From: Metaphire vulgaris
Taxonomy: Eukaryota; Annelida; Clitellata; Crassiclitellata; Megascolecidae
DNA: 64,000 nucleotides
Direction: 5' to 3'
Assembly (NCBI GenBank): GCA_018105865.1
Contig: CM030862.1
Coordinates: 13,372,374-13,436,373 of the forward strand
Shown one piece after another: positions 11,810 through 21,261 of the stretch. Each line of letters opens with the position of its first letter. The stretch's first letter is position 1. The position numbers and the translations under genes are program-made. The notes under the pieces were generated by a model that did no database searches, was not told where the DNA came from, and saw only the letters and a list, made by a program, of their open reading frames with translations.

Positions 11810-12340
11810 AGCCATTCACACGTCTGCCAATACCATTCTCTCTAGTTTTATATCAAAAGTGCTTGGCATTCAGAATTTTGCCTGTGCTATTCTCTAATGC
11901 GTAAATTGGACATTTTAAAGGACATTTATAAACTACAGAGAGTGATATTGGCAGACGTATGAATGGCTAGAACTTTTGACAGAGAAGTGAAGACCACCAG
12001 CTAATCAAGTTTTTTCAAAAATTAGGCCATTATCTCTTGTAGATCAAAAGTTCTTGGCATTCAGAATTTTGCCTGTGCTATTCTCTAATGCGTAAATTGG
12101 ACATTTTAAAGGACATTTATAAACTACAGAGAGTTATCTTGGCAGACGTATGAATGGCTAGAACTTTTGACAGAGAAGTGAAGACCACCAGCTAATCAAG
12201 TTTTTTCAAAAATTAGGCCACTATCTCATGTATATCAAAAGTTCTTGGCATTCAGAATTTTGCCTGAGATATTCTCTAATGCGTAAATTGAACATTTTTA
12301 AGGACATTTTTATCTACAGAGAATGCTATTGGCGACATTG
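11810..12340. repeat. 191-bp tandem repeat, nearly three copies
   Basis: The phrase ATCAAAAGTNCTTGGCATTC recurs at 11852, 12043 and 12234, exactly 191 bp apart. The third copy is diverged after about 70 bp. No reading frame is conserved. Confidence 0.9.
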
Positions 12341-13069
12341 CTCATGGGTATGAACAATTATGCCAGTTTTCATCACAATCTGAGATGGTGGCGTCCGATT
12401 TTATTCAAAAGCGTTTTGATTTGATGCTGAATTACCCTTTTCGTATTTTAGTTTCGCAGTAAAAGCGACATGAAATGATAATATTCATATCTGTACACTC
12501 TATAAGCACAATATTATTATTATTACTTAGTATTGTTTATTTGGCACTGTATCGATTGTCATTTGTCTACGTACTGCAGATCAAGCGGATTTTTTTTTAC
12601 AAATTATCAAGAAAATTTATGGTGCCAAATTGCTTGGTAAGAGATAACAAAAACTTGTACATCCTTTGGGGAAATTGTTCTGGGCCATGTACCCTATAAC
12701 TGTGCCAAGTGGCATGCTTTTATCCAGAAGTGAACGATTCTTGGCTTTTATGGACTTTAGCCACTGAACTATTAGGGTATTTAATCAATAAAAGTGTTAA
12801 AGCAGAACTAAGTAAATAATATATACAGTTTGCTAACAGTTTCATTGAGAGGACCTCCTCCCCCATACACATACCCACACATAGGCTTCGCAAAAGAAGA
12901 ATAAGTGAGAATTATTGTGCTTATTACAAAAATGTTTCAGAAGAATTTTGCTTTTCACGGGACCCAGGACTCCCAACACTCGGCTAAAGTACGGCCTGCA
13001 ACAATTGGAAACAATTTGCATTCTTCACATAACTCTAACCAAACCTAAGCTATCTTAACTTAACCTAAC
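12341..13069. other. AT-rich intergenic sequence
   Basis: Nothing coding is supported. A 74-codon AT-rich frame at 12475 has no splice or start support. A short CCTAA-rich patch at about 13040-13075 looks like degenerate telomere-type repeats, but has only three or four imperfect units. Confidence 0.5.
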
Positions 13070-14320
13070 CTAACCAGGTTTTATACGCCACAAAAATATT
13101 ATAAAATTGATACCCAGTTTGACAGTGGACTCTGTAAGGAATAATCCTATACAGTAGGCTATAGATATGCAAAAATTCAGAAGAGTGTTGAAGCGAATTT
13201 TATCCACATTTTCTTCTCTCTCCATCTTCATTGCATCACAGGTTTTACAGACCACAAAAATATTATAAAAATGATACACTGTTTGACATTGGCCTGCAGA
13301 AGAACTATTACTACAGTAAGCTATAGATATGCAAAAATTCAGAAGAGTGATGAAACGAATTATATCCACATTTTCTTGTGTCCCCATATTCATTGCATCA
13401 AACCGTACTAGAATAGTCAATATATTCTGCCCCAGTTTTATTCTAGAGCGTTCGAAATGCCACGAAAATAATGAACCATTTGAAACGACACTATACAAAG
13501 TCTTCCATGACAACCCTCGTTATTCCATAATGCTAACAATACACAGGATTTGTGCAAATTCAAGCCCGTTTTTGGAACTTATTTAGTCCTGTTAGAGATC
13601 GATTTCAAGCACTATATTGAGCCACTATATATTCCATCCATTACTACATTGATATCAATCGCCATTGCAAACATGGGCCATCACCTTCTGCATTCAAAAC
13701 GGCTCATCCATGACAACCCTCGTTATTCCATAATGCTAATAATGTACAGGATTTGTGCAAATTCAACCGCATATTTGACACTTATTTCGTCCTTTTTGAG
13801 ATCTATTTCAATCACCATATTGAACCTCTATCTTTAGCATTCTTCACTTCATCGACATCAATCGCTATTGTAAACTTAGGCAATCGTCGTCACTATTGAG
13901 AGCGCCTTCAGCATGACAATCCCCAATGTTCCATAATGCTAATAATGCGCAGGATTTGTGCAAATACAACCGCATTTTTAAAGTTATTTAGTCCTGTTAT
14001 AGATCGAATACAAGCACCATATTCAGCCACTATCTATAGCATACATGGCTACATTGATATCAATCGCTGTTGCAAACATGGGCCATCACCTTCTGCATTT
14101 ATAACGGTTCATCCATAACAACCCTCGTTATTCCGTAATGCTAATAATGATAAAGAACTATATATGAAAAATTCAGAGGAGTGATGAAACGAATTATATC
14201 CACATTTTCTTGTGTCCCCATCACCATTGAATCAAACCGTACTAGATTAGACAATATATTCTGTCTCAATTTTATTCCAGAGCGTTCGAAATGCCACGAA
14301 AAATGGTAAGCTACTCGAAA
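13070..14320. repeat. Diverged copies of both satellite families, joined together
   Basis: Pieces at 13081-13490 and 14150-14310 match the ~345-bp unit that fills the transposon at 28.3-37.3 kb (AGAAGAGTGATGAAACGAAT, ...CAAACCGTACTAGA). Between them, 13500-14150 holds about three copies of the ~204-bp unit found at 21.3-43.1 kb (ACAACCCTCGTTATTCCATA). Divergence is much higher than inside the arrays, so these look like old, non-homogenised copies. Confidence 0.8.
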
Positions 14321-14460
14321 AGCCAATAACCAGCATACCTGTAATAAACGGACTACGGGGTTTTTAATTTCAAGGTCATTTTAAATTTCATGATATTAAA
14401 ATTTGTGTTCTAAGAACTTCTTCTCCGGGAATATTTAACTTCGATAACTGGTCTAGAATT

Positions 14461-15054
14461 GGGCCGTCCATAAAAGACGCCACGCGATTTTGGAAGATTT
14501 TGACCCTCTTCCCGTCGTCACACGTTGTCACAAAAAGTCAGACCCCTACAAAATGACTTCACAACGCGTTAAACCCTCGTCATCTTTCCAGTGTCAAAAT
14601 TAATGTTTCAATCTATTAAAGTACGTTGGTGTGTGTCTAGTTGCCTATGTAAATACAACGAACGATAATAGTCATATTAATGCAACAAAATACTATGCGG
14701 AATATAACAATATTTCAATAGGCCTGTCAACATTATTACTTGCAATTTAACGATAGTCTATCAAGAAAGGAAATATGGCGCCCAATCCAAAGACATTGGA
14801 ACAACCTTTGAGCCGAAATATTTTACATTGGACTATGAGTCTTAGTTCGTCTAATAATATTACAGACTATACCAAGTATAACAATAATTACTAATTACTC
14901 GCGATTTTTATAACGTTGCGGTTTTATAAATCAATATTTAGTACTATGTGCAGGCACATTTCTGGAAACTCTCCTTTCCCCGTCGTCACACATAGACACA
15001 AATGTTTGAACCCCCTCCACCCTTAAGTGCGTAACGTCATTTATGGACAGCCCC
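14461..15054. mobile_element. Non-autonomous DNA element with GGGGCTGTCCATAAA-type ends
   Basis: The left end GGGCCGTCCATAAAAGACGC is inverted with respect to the right end (GTCATTTATGGACAGCCCC). Just inside each end lies a CCCGTCGTCACAC motif, in direct rather than inverted orientation. There are no open frames. Target duplication is not clear. Confidence 0.65.
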
Positions 15055-16027
15055 TATGACCAGCTATTGAAGTTCAAATTTAACAAGACCTCTCCAAAGC
15101 TAGAAAGAAGAGAGGAGAGAGGGTCCAGAGAAAGGAAAATGAATGACCTGGCCAGATTTTAAAATTTTAATAAAATCTTTAAGTGTGTACTCCGGAATAC
15201 TTTACATTATAGCAACGTGTGCAAGGGCTCTGCTTTGTGCGAGTAAAAGCTTAGTTGAGGCGTACAACAACGTATGAAAGTATCGTGTTATTGTTATGTC
15301 TTGAGCTGTTTGCTTGAGAAGGGTTGAACTGCATGCGCTGAACAAAAGAGTTTGAAAGGTTTGAGGGGCGTCAGCTCCTTTCGTACCTCTATAGTCAGAC
15401 GAGCCAAATGACACGTCCCAGCGCGACCAATGCATAAATGGAAGCGTCAGACAAATGCAAACAGGCGGACAGACACAGTCGGGCACAGACACTAAGAGAA
15501 AGCCTGGGCTGGGGCTCTAAATAGACTGAATTTTTGCCGCAGGTCGTGTATTTCGAGGGTGTTTTTCTTTTGCATAATGTTAGCTGCCATTATTCAGTGC
15601 CGTTCTTCCGTGACGGACTTGACGAAGTAACTCTTTACGGCTGCCTCAGCGTTTAGCCACAGACTCGGCTGCTGTGACGACATGCATTGCCGCCGCTCTG
15701 TTCCCTATAGAGTTTTGTCGCCAAAGAATCCTTAATTTTGCAAAAATGACGTGAATTTTACCTATTTGGTAACACCTTTGCCTGGATTATAACTTATTAG
15801 AGGATATTTCACTATCTCAGGTGAGAACCGTGTCCCGTCAAAAGCACGCCGGACATTTGCGTGATAATTATTAATGTTAGGGTTAGGGCATACTCTCTCT
15901 TATCTGTTCGCGATAGTCTAAATGACAACAAAGAAGATGACGACTAAGACTACACGATTGAATGATCGATCGATTGATTTATTGTTTGATCGATTGATGT
16001 TCTCTATAATGTTATTTCAATGCCTAG
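15055..16027. other. Intergenic or 5' region of the Ser/Thr-rich membrane-protein gene
   Basis: No exon with a signal peptide could be identified here. A short ATG frame at about 15579 (MLAAIIQCRSS) has a signal-like start but stops after 17 codons and lacks a donor site. A 96-codon minus-strand frame at 15202-15492 has no support. Confidence 0.4.
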
Positions 16028-19000
16028 AAGCCTTCACCCGGATCAACGATGTCAAGTGCTTTGACGTATCCCCCCACTCCAACCATCTATCGACCGACCA
16101 CACCCCCCTTTTCCACCTCTACCCTTGCCACCGACTCCTCCACCACTCTTCTGCCATTTCCGTCGTCTGGAATTCTGAACAACGCGTCGACAGTTATGGT
16201 GGCTAGTGGACCGAATGACGTCCTGACTGCTACAAAGACTCCCCAACCACCTGGAATGGTCGTGGCTGCCACCACCGGTGCCACCGGAATGTTTGGAGTG
16301 GCAGCGAATTTAGGTAGAACAACGTCGTCGTCATCATCACTCATCGTCATTATTACTAGCAGTAGCAGCAACAACAGCAGTGGCAAATCAAAGCTCATTA
16401 CTACATGTATAGGACTTTGTTATAACGGACTCGGATTATATCTCGTTTATTCGGCTGTAAAGTGTACCGCAATGCACGGTCCCATGCGCTGCACAACCGC
16501 TTTGGATGACATCGGATATGGCATACACTGTACATCGGATATAACATATTCAATTTTACAAACCCACCAAACATGTTATAACGGAGCTCTATAGGCTGTA
16601 TCTCATTATGGTGGACCACTTACGTTGTCACTGTATACATGGTATATACAGCCTTCTTTTCGACGTCGTTGTCGTAAGTTAATCGTAGTCGTCATCATTG
16701 TGATGATGCGGTTTTGTTTCAGATCCTCTGATAATCTTTGGTTTGGTCGTTGGAGGGCTGATTCTTCTATGTCTCATAGGCGCTCTCATCTACTGCTGCT
16801 ATTCCTACTGCGGAGTTCCAACCAGACAGGACTACATCAGGGCAAACGACAGGAGGTCTTCCCTGCACTCCATTCAAATAGTTGAGGTACAGACGACGAC
16901 TACAACGACATCAACCATCAACAAGACTAAGCGCATAATTATAAGCAGCAACTAATGTACGACTACCCAAAGCTCTATATAAATTCACGAGATTTTCTTA
17001 TTTACTTTTACAACAACAGCAAGATTAAAACAATGAACCAGATTTTCGTAAAACATGGCTCGTCCCTCTAGTGACTTACTAATCATTCCACAAGATATTC
17101 GTCAGGATTTCATTTTGTTGATGTCCCTCGTTCTCGTACAGTCATCATGAGTCATGGGTTCTAGTGTGTAGTTGTATGAAATGGCTGGGAGGTGTCCTAT
17201 TTTGAACTTTGTGCGTCCAAATCGGGAAGGCCTAAATTGTTAAGTCTTGAGTTGTTTTAAGCTACGTAGTTGGAACAAAGAGAAAATGTGGTTCCTGTCA
17301 GAGTATTTATTCAATTCATTGAGAGTTTTTACATATCTATACACCTACCGTTCAATAGGCCTTCCTTTGCCTTCTATCACACAACGAATTAATTATAAAT
17401 GGTGTTTTCACTGTCTAAAACTTTTAGACTCAGCAACTACTACTATTACAAGTTCTTTGATGAAGATAATAACGACTACACAAATAGCACATGACTATGC
17501 AAACGCAAACCGAAGATAATATTCAGCATGGGCGTCCGGAGGGGGTGCAAGGGGGTGCAATTGCACCCCCTTGAAAAATTGTGGAGTTATGAAAAAAGTA
17601 AAATTACTTGCTTCTTTCGTCACAAAACCTTGTTTTGCACCCCTGGGAAATTTGTTCATTTCTTTCGGCACAAGACCTTGTTTTGCACCCCCCCGGAAAA
17701 TTTCTGCGGACGCCCATGATATTCAGCTAAAGAATACTAGGCGCATGCAAAATCTATTATCTATTTTAAATTATTATATAGTATATAGCTTATTACCATA
17801 ATTCCATAATATATTATAAATATCAATGATCTATTTTATTCGAATTAATTAATTGTTCTTGAACTGTTGAAGGATGATCTATCTGGTGCATATCCTGTGA
17901 TCCTCAGAGGCAGAACAACACCAGGATCGGTGAGTATAGGACATTAGGACTAAACTGACGTCAGTTAGGACTAAACGGACTAAGAGTTCGTCTAACGTCT
18001 AATGATGCCATCTCTGTTATTTTAGAGTACGTTAACAATCAAAATCAACATTAAACACAGATGAAGAACTTATTGTATATATATATATATCTTATTATAT
18101 AATTCTCGATGTCCGTCCGTCCGTCGCGTCTGTCTGTCCGTCCGCAACACGGCGGGTATTGCAAGACGCTGTTGTCATTGACAACCAAATATTGTTTAAT
18201 CAAAACGGAGCGTTTAACGAAGCGCCTTAATTGCAGCTTAAACCCCCGTCCCCTTCCCTCACCTCATCCCTCTCCCAATCGCCCAGGCCCCAACCCATTC
18301 CCGCCCCGGCCCCAAACCCCTTTTCCCTTCCCTTTCCCCATCTCCTTCCCTCTCCCCATCCCCCTCCCAATCGCCCCCTCCCAAACCCCCGTTCTCCTTC
18401 CGTCTCCCCAACCCTTTTCCCTCTCCCCATCCTTCTCCCAATCGCCCCCAAACCCCGTTCCCCTTCCGTCTCCCCAACCCTTTTCCCTCTCCCCATCCCT
18501 CTCCCAATCGCACCGGCCCCAACCCATTCCGGCCCAGGCCCCAAACCCCGTTCCCCTTCTTCTCCCCATCTCTTTTCCCTCTCCTCATCCCTCTCCCAAT
18601 CACCCCGGCCCAACACATTCCGGCCCCGGCCCCAAACCCCGTTCTCCTTCCCTCTCCCCATCCCTTTTCACTCTCCCCATCCCTCTCCCAATCGCCCCGG
18701 GCCCAACCCATTCCAGCCCCAACCCATTCCCGCCCCTGACCCTAAACTCCCGTTCCCTTCCCTCTCCCTATCCCCTTCCAACTACCCATCTCTCTCCCAA
18801 TCGCCCAGGCCCCAACCCATCAGCGCTCCGCCCTACTCCACCGGCCCCAAACCCCGTTTCCAAACCTACACAACGCTGCTCCGAAAACCCGTACAACCCA
18901 CCTTCCTCCTCCCAAACCTCCCATCCCTCTCCCAATGCCCTGCCCCCCATTATTATATATATATTTATTCATTCCTAGCCTCAATACCTATTTTTTATAT

Positions 19001-20005
19001 TTAACCCCTCAAGTGGGGATTAAATTTTCAGACGTCGTCACCGTACTGGGGATTTAATTTTTGGAAAAGCGTTCTCAGAAATGATTGCTGTAACGTTTTA
19101 AATTTGCTATATCTCAGGCTATATAGGAGCTAAACAGATGAGGTTTGCACCATTGTTTAGATTGTTTATTCCTCTTTCTAACCGTCCGTGCAAAACAAAA
19201 AAATTTGGGGTAGAGTCCACTTTACGGCCTAAAATATCACCCTCTTCCCCCGAAACATGTTTAAAGCCCCCTAGCAAAATATTTTCAGCGGTAACCCCAC
19301 TTTGGTCAGCGGCAAAGTTCTAAAGGGATGTCAGAGGAACAAAATAAACTAAAAAGTTTGAAAATCGGTTGACATTTGGCAAAGATCTATCAATTCTAAC
19401 CCGATGACCCCAATGTTTGAACATAAGTATTGTGAGCGAATTTCGCGTAAGTTTTGAATTCTGAGAAAGTTTCCAAATTTTTTTGAATTTGCTATATCTC
19501 AGGCTATATAGGAGCTAAACAGATGAGGTTTGCACCATTGTTTAGCTATTTTATCCCTCTTTCTAACCCTCTGTGCAAAACAAAAAAAGTCCAGCGTTCA
19601 CGAGCTTTCCGACAATCAAGTGAGAATGAGTAGCAGGCTGTTGCTCGGCGTGAAAAATCAGCACAGCAAACAAGAGAATCAAGCACTGCATGTCGTTCGA
19701 CATTGCCAAATCATTACACTTACGTTGACTATCAAGTTTCAGAAAATTCACGCGAATGGGCGTTAACTCGGTTGAAGAAAAAGGCGGCGAGTTAAGGACA
19801 ATTAATTGCGCAAAATGCTATTGCATTTGCGCAAAATCGGGTGGTAAAACAGCCAATCTCCCCCGTCATAAAATGCTATTGCATTTGCACAAAATCGGGT
19901 GGTAAAACAGCCAATCTCCCCGTCATAAGATGCTATTGCATTTGCACAAAATCGGGTGGTAAAACAGCCAATCTACCCCGTCATTTTTGACGGGTAAACA
20001 CCTAG

Positions 20006-20038
<33 letters not shown>

Positions 20039-20262
20039 CGCTTGATTCGCATGTGCTCTCTTTCTCTCTCCAGGTTCGGTCAGTTCGGAAGAAGTACCTG
20101 TACCCAGCCGACAGCATAGGAGTGGCCAATGGCCTAACGTACAACACCGTCAGGCCAAACGTCATCACCCTCGGCGACGGTTACGTCACAGGAAGGAGCC
20201 TCAGGCTAAGCGGAAGTCGCTACGGGGGCAGTGGAAGAATCGTTTTCTACGACGACGATTAA
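16028..20262 (+). CDS. Single-pass membrane protein with Ser/Thr/Pro-rich ectodomain (5' end uncertain)
   Basis: Four exons join in frame: 16028-16313, 16723-16886, 17873-17929 and 20074-20262 (TAA). Phases agree at each junction (1, 0, 0) and each junction has GT/AG. The first exon is rich in Thr, Ser and Pro (YPPTPTIYRPTTPPF), as in a mucin-like O-glycosylated stalk, and has an N-glycosylation site (NAST). The second carries the transmembrane helix (LIIFGLVVGGLILLCLIGAL) followed by YCCYSYC and a basic cytoplasmic stretch. The third and fourth add an 81-residue tail ending VFYDDD. In all, 231 residues are visible. The start is not established: an in-frame stop precedes 16028 unless the TAG there is a splice acceptor, so an upstream exon with a signal peptide is likely. 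The family is not recognised. Confidence 0.75.
16405..16596. mobile_element. Inverted-repeat MITE related to the one at 9.45 kb
   Basis: Inverted ends are built around GTTATAACGGA / GTTATAACGGAGC, resembling the GTTATAACG termini at 9449-9668. It lies just after the stalk exon, in the first intron of the membrane-protein gene. Confidence 0.4.
17040..17440. repeat. Lone diverged copy of the ~400-bp satellite module
   Basis: CATTCCACAAGATATTCGTC, GATGTCCCTCGTTCTCGTAC and GAATTAATTATAAA occur in the same order as in the ~400-bp modules of the 21.3-43.1 kb array, with many substitutions. It lies in an intron between the transmembrane and 57-nt exons. Confidence 0.75.
17528..17718. mobile_element. 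191-bp MITE with ATATTCAGC target duplication
   Basis: The termini TGGGCGTCCG (17529-17538) and CGGACGCCCA (17707-17716) are perfect inverted repeats. ATATTCAGC flanks the element at 17519-17527 and 17719-17727. Inside, a GGGGTGCAA/TTGCACCCCC palindrome and two further TTTTGCACCCC copies occur. It is non-coding. A duplication of 8-9 bp is hAT-like, but the family is not proven. Confidence 0.75.
18090..20005 (+). mobile_element. Non-autonomous Helitron-like element in the last intron of the membrane-protein gene
   Basis: The left end is TC within a TA run (A|TCTTATTATATAATTCTC), followed by the GTCCGTCCGTCCG phrase seen in many Helitrons. The right end is a hairpin, CCCGTCA-TTTT-TGACGGG, about ten bases before CTAG|T. 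Insertion between A and T without target duplication is as expected for rolling-circle elements. The interior holds a C-rich minisatellite (18225-18940), a ~400-bp direct repeat of the phrase GCTATATCTCAGGCTATATA (at about 19106 and 19489), and three ~60-bp repeats (19800-19980), each ending in the hairpin-like CCCCGTCAT. No replicase/helicase frame is present. Confidence 0.7.
18225..18940. repeat. C-rich, G-poor minisatellite inside the Helitron-like element
   Basis: Roughly 60-120-bp units built of CCCAATCGCCCCGG, CCCCAACCCATTC and CCCTCTCCCCATCCC. The plus strand has almost no purines for 700 bp, so all three frames stay open on both strands. The resulting Pro/Ser- or Gly/Arg-rich frames are not regarded as genes. 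Confidence 0.85.
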
Positions 20263-20865
20263 TCACCTTTGACTTCTTTTCACCCGATCGTTACCATAGA
20301 AGCATAACATGTACACTGAACGCTGTGACATCACCATGGATATGTTGTAGGCCTCGAATGTCTACGCGTTGACATGGAAATGTTATGGGCAAGAATATTA
20401 TGATTACGCTAGAATTTTTGATTTTGCGATGCTCTCGGAGAAGCAGCTATAGGCCTGTTGGGCGTAACTTGGATGAAAAAGTAGGGTGGGGATTCGAGCC
20501 TAGAGGCCTAGGCCTAAATAGACGTTTACGCCTATGTATGCAGTCGGGTGTCAACAATGAAAAGGAATAAGAACATAAATGCATGTATGCCATCTGAGAT
20601 TCGCTGATTCTGCTTTGTCGATGGACCGAGCGGGCGCAAAAGTTTCACTAAAATGCAGCTATGCATTGGCCTAATATGATCCGATCGCTTTACTAACTTC
20701 CTTATATCCTGCAAATTCTGACTGCATTTAAATTTTATATAAGGATAATCGCTCGATTAATTATTAGACGTGTTTAACTGCCGCACTCTAGCCTATAACT
20801 ATAGCCTAAGCGTGTTTTCTTTCCACCGCTTCTTTTGACAGAAATGGTTCAAACGACAACATAGG

Positions 20866-20868
<3 letters not shown>
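20263..20868. other. 3' flank of the membrane-protein gene
   Basis: Probably 3' untranslated sequence and spacer. No AATAAA was seen and no open frame is supported. TAGGCCTAGGCC-type motifs occur near 20500. Confidence 0.4.

Positions 20869-20933
<65 letters not shown>
20869..20933. repeat. (TA)n microsatellite
   Basis: Uninterrupted TA run of about 32 units just left of the satellite region. A similar run lies on its right side at 43504-43542. Confidence 0.95.
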
Positions 20934-20936
<3 letters not shown>

Positions 20937-21261
20937 GTGTTGCAAATTTTGATTTTCGATTACTTTCAAGTGGTTTCATATGAGCTTTTACTTGCTTATT
21001 ATGAACGTAATAATGTTTTTCTTTGAAAGCTCAGAAAAGTTCATAAATTTTTAGCATATGTTTTTGATATTCTTCTCTAGCAGATTTCTTAAATCCATAG
21101 ATACTCTATAGTATATTTGAAGACACTGCCATAAAACAAGGACGTGCTACAAAGGCGACGTCAGCTACAAAATGATAATATGGGGTAGCCCAGCAGTTTT
21201 TTCTTATCAAAGTGAGAAAAAGGAAATTAGAGATACATGGACAATGCAAGATGTTCCTGTT
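20934..21261. other. AT-rich sequence between the TA run and the satellite
   Basis: No gene is seen. It begins TTAGGTGTTGCAAA; a similar phrase occurs inverted next to the right-hand TA run. Confidence 0.4.

Noticed and set aside
12475..12699. 74-codon hydrophobic frame that looks like a signal or membrane segment
   Set aside because: It lies in AT-rich sequence where Ile/Leu/Phe codons arise by chance, and it has no splice donor that would join it to the exon at 16028.
13040..13075. CCTAA-rich patch resembling telomere repeats
   Set aside because: Only three or four imperfect units in a gene-containing region; too short to be a relic telomere.
18109..19004. Overlapping 257- and 289-codon proline-rich frames, and Gly/Arg-rich frames on the other strand
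   Set aside because: All come from the C-rich minisatellite inside the Helitron-like element, which has hardly any bases to make stop codons in any frame.
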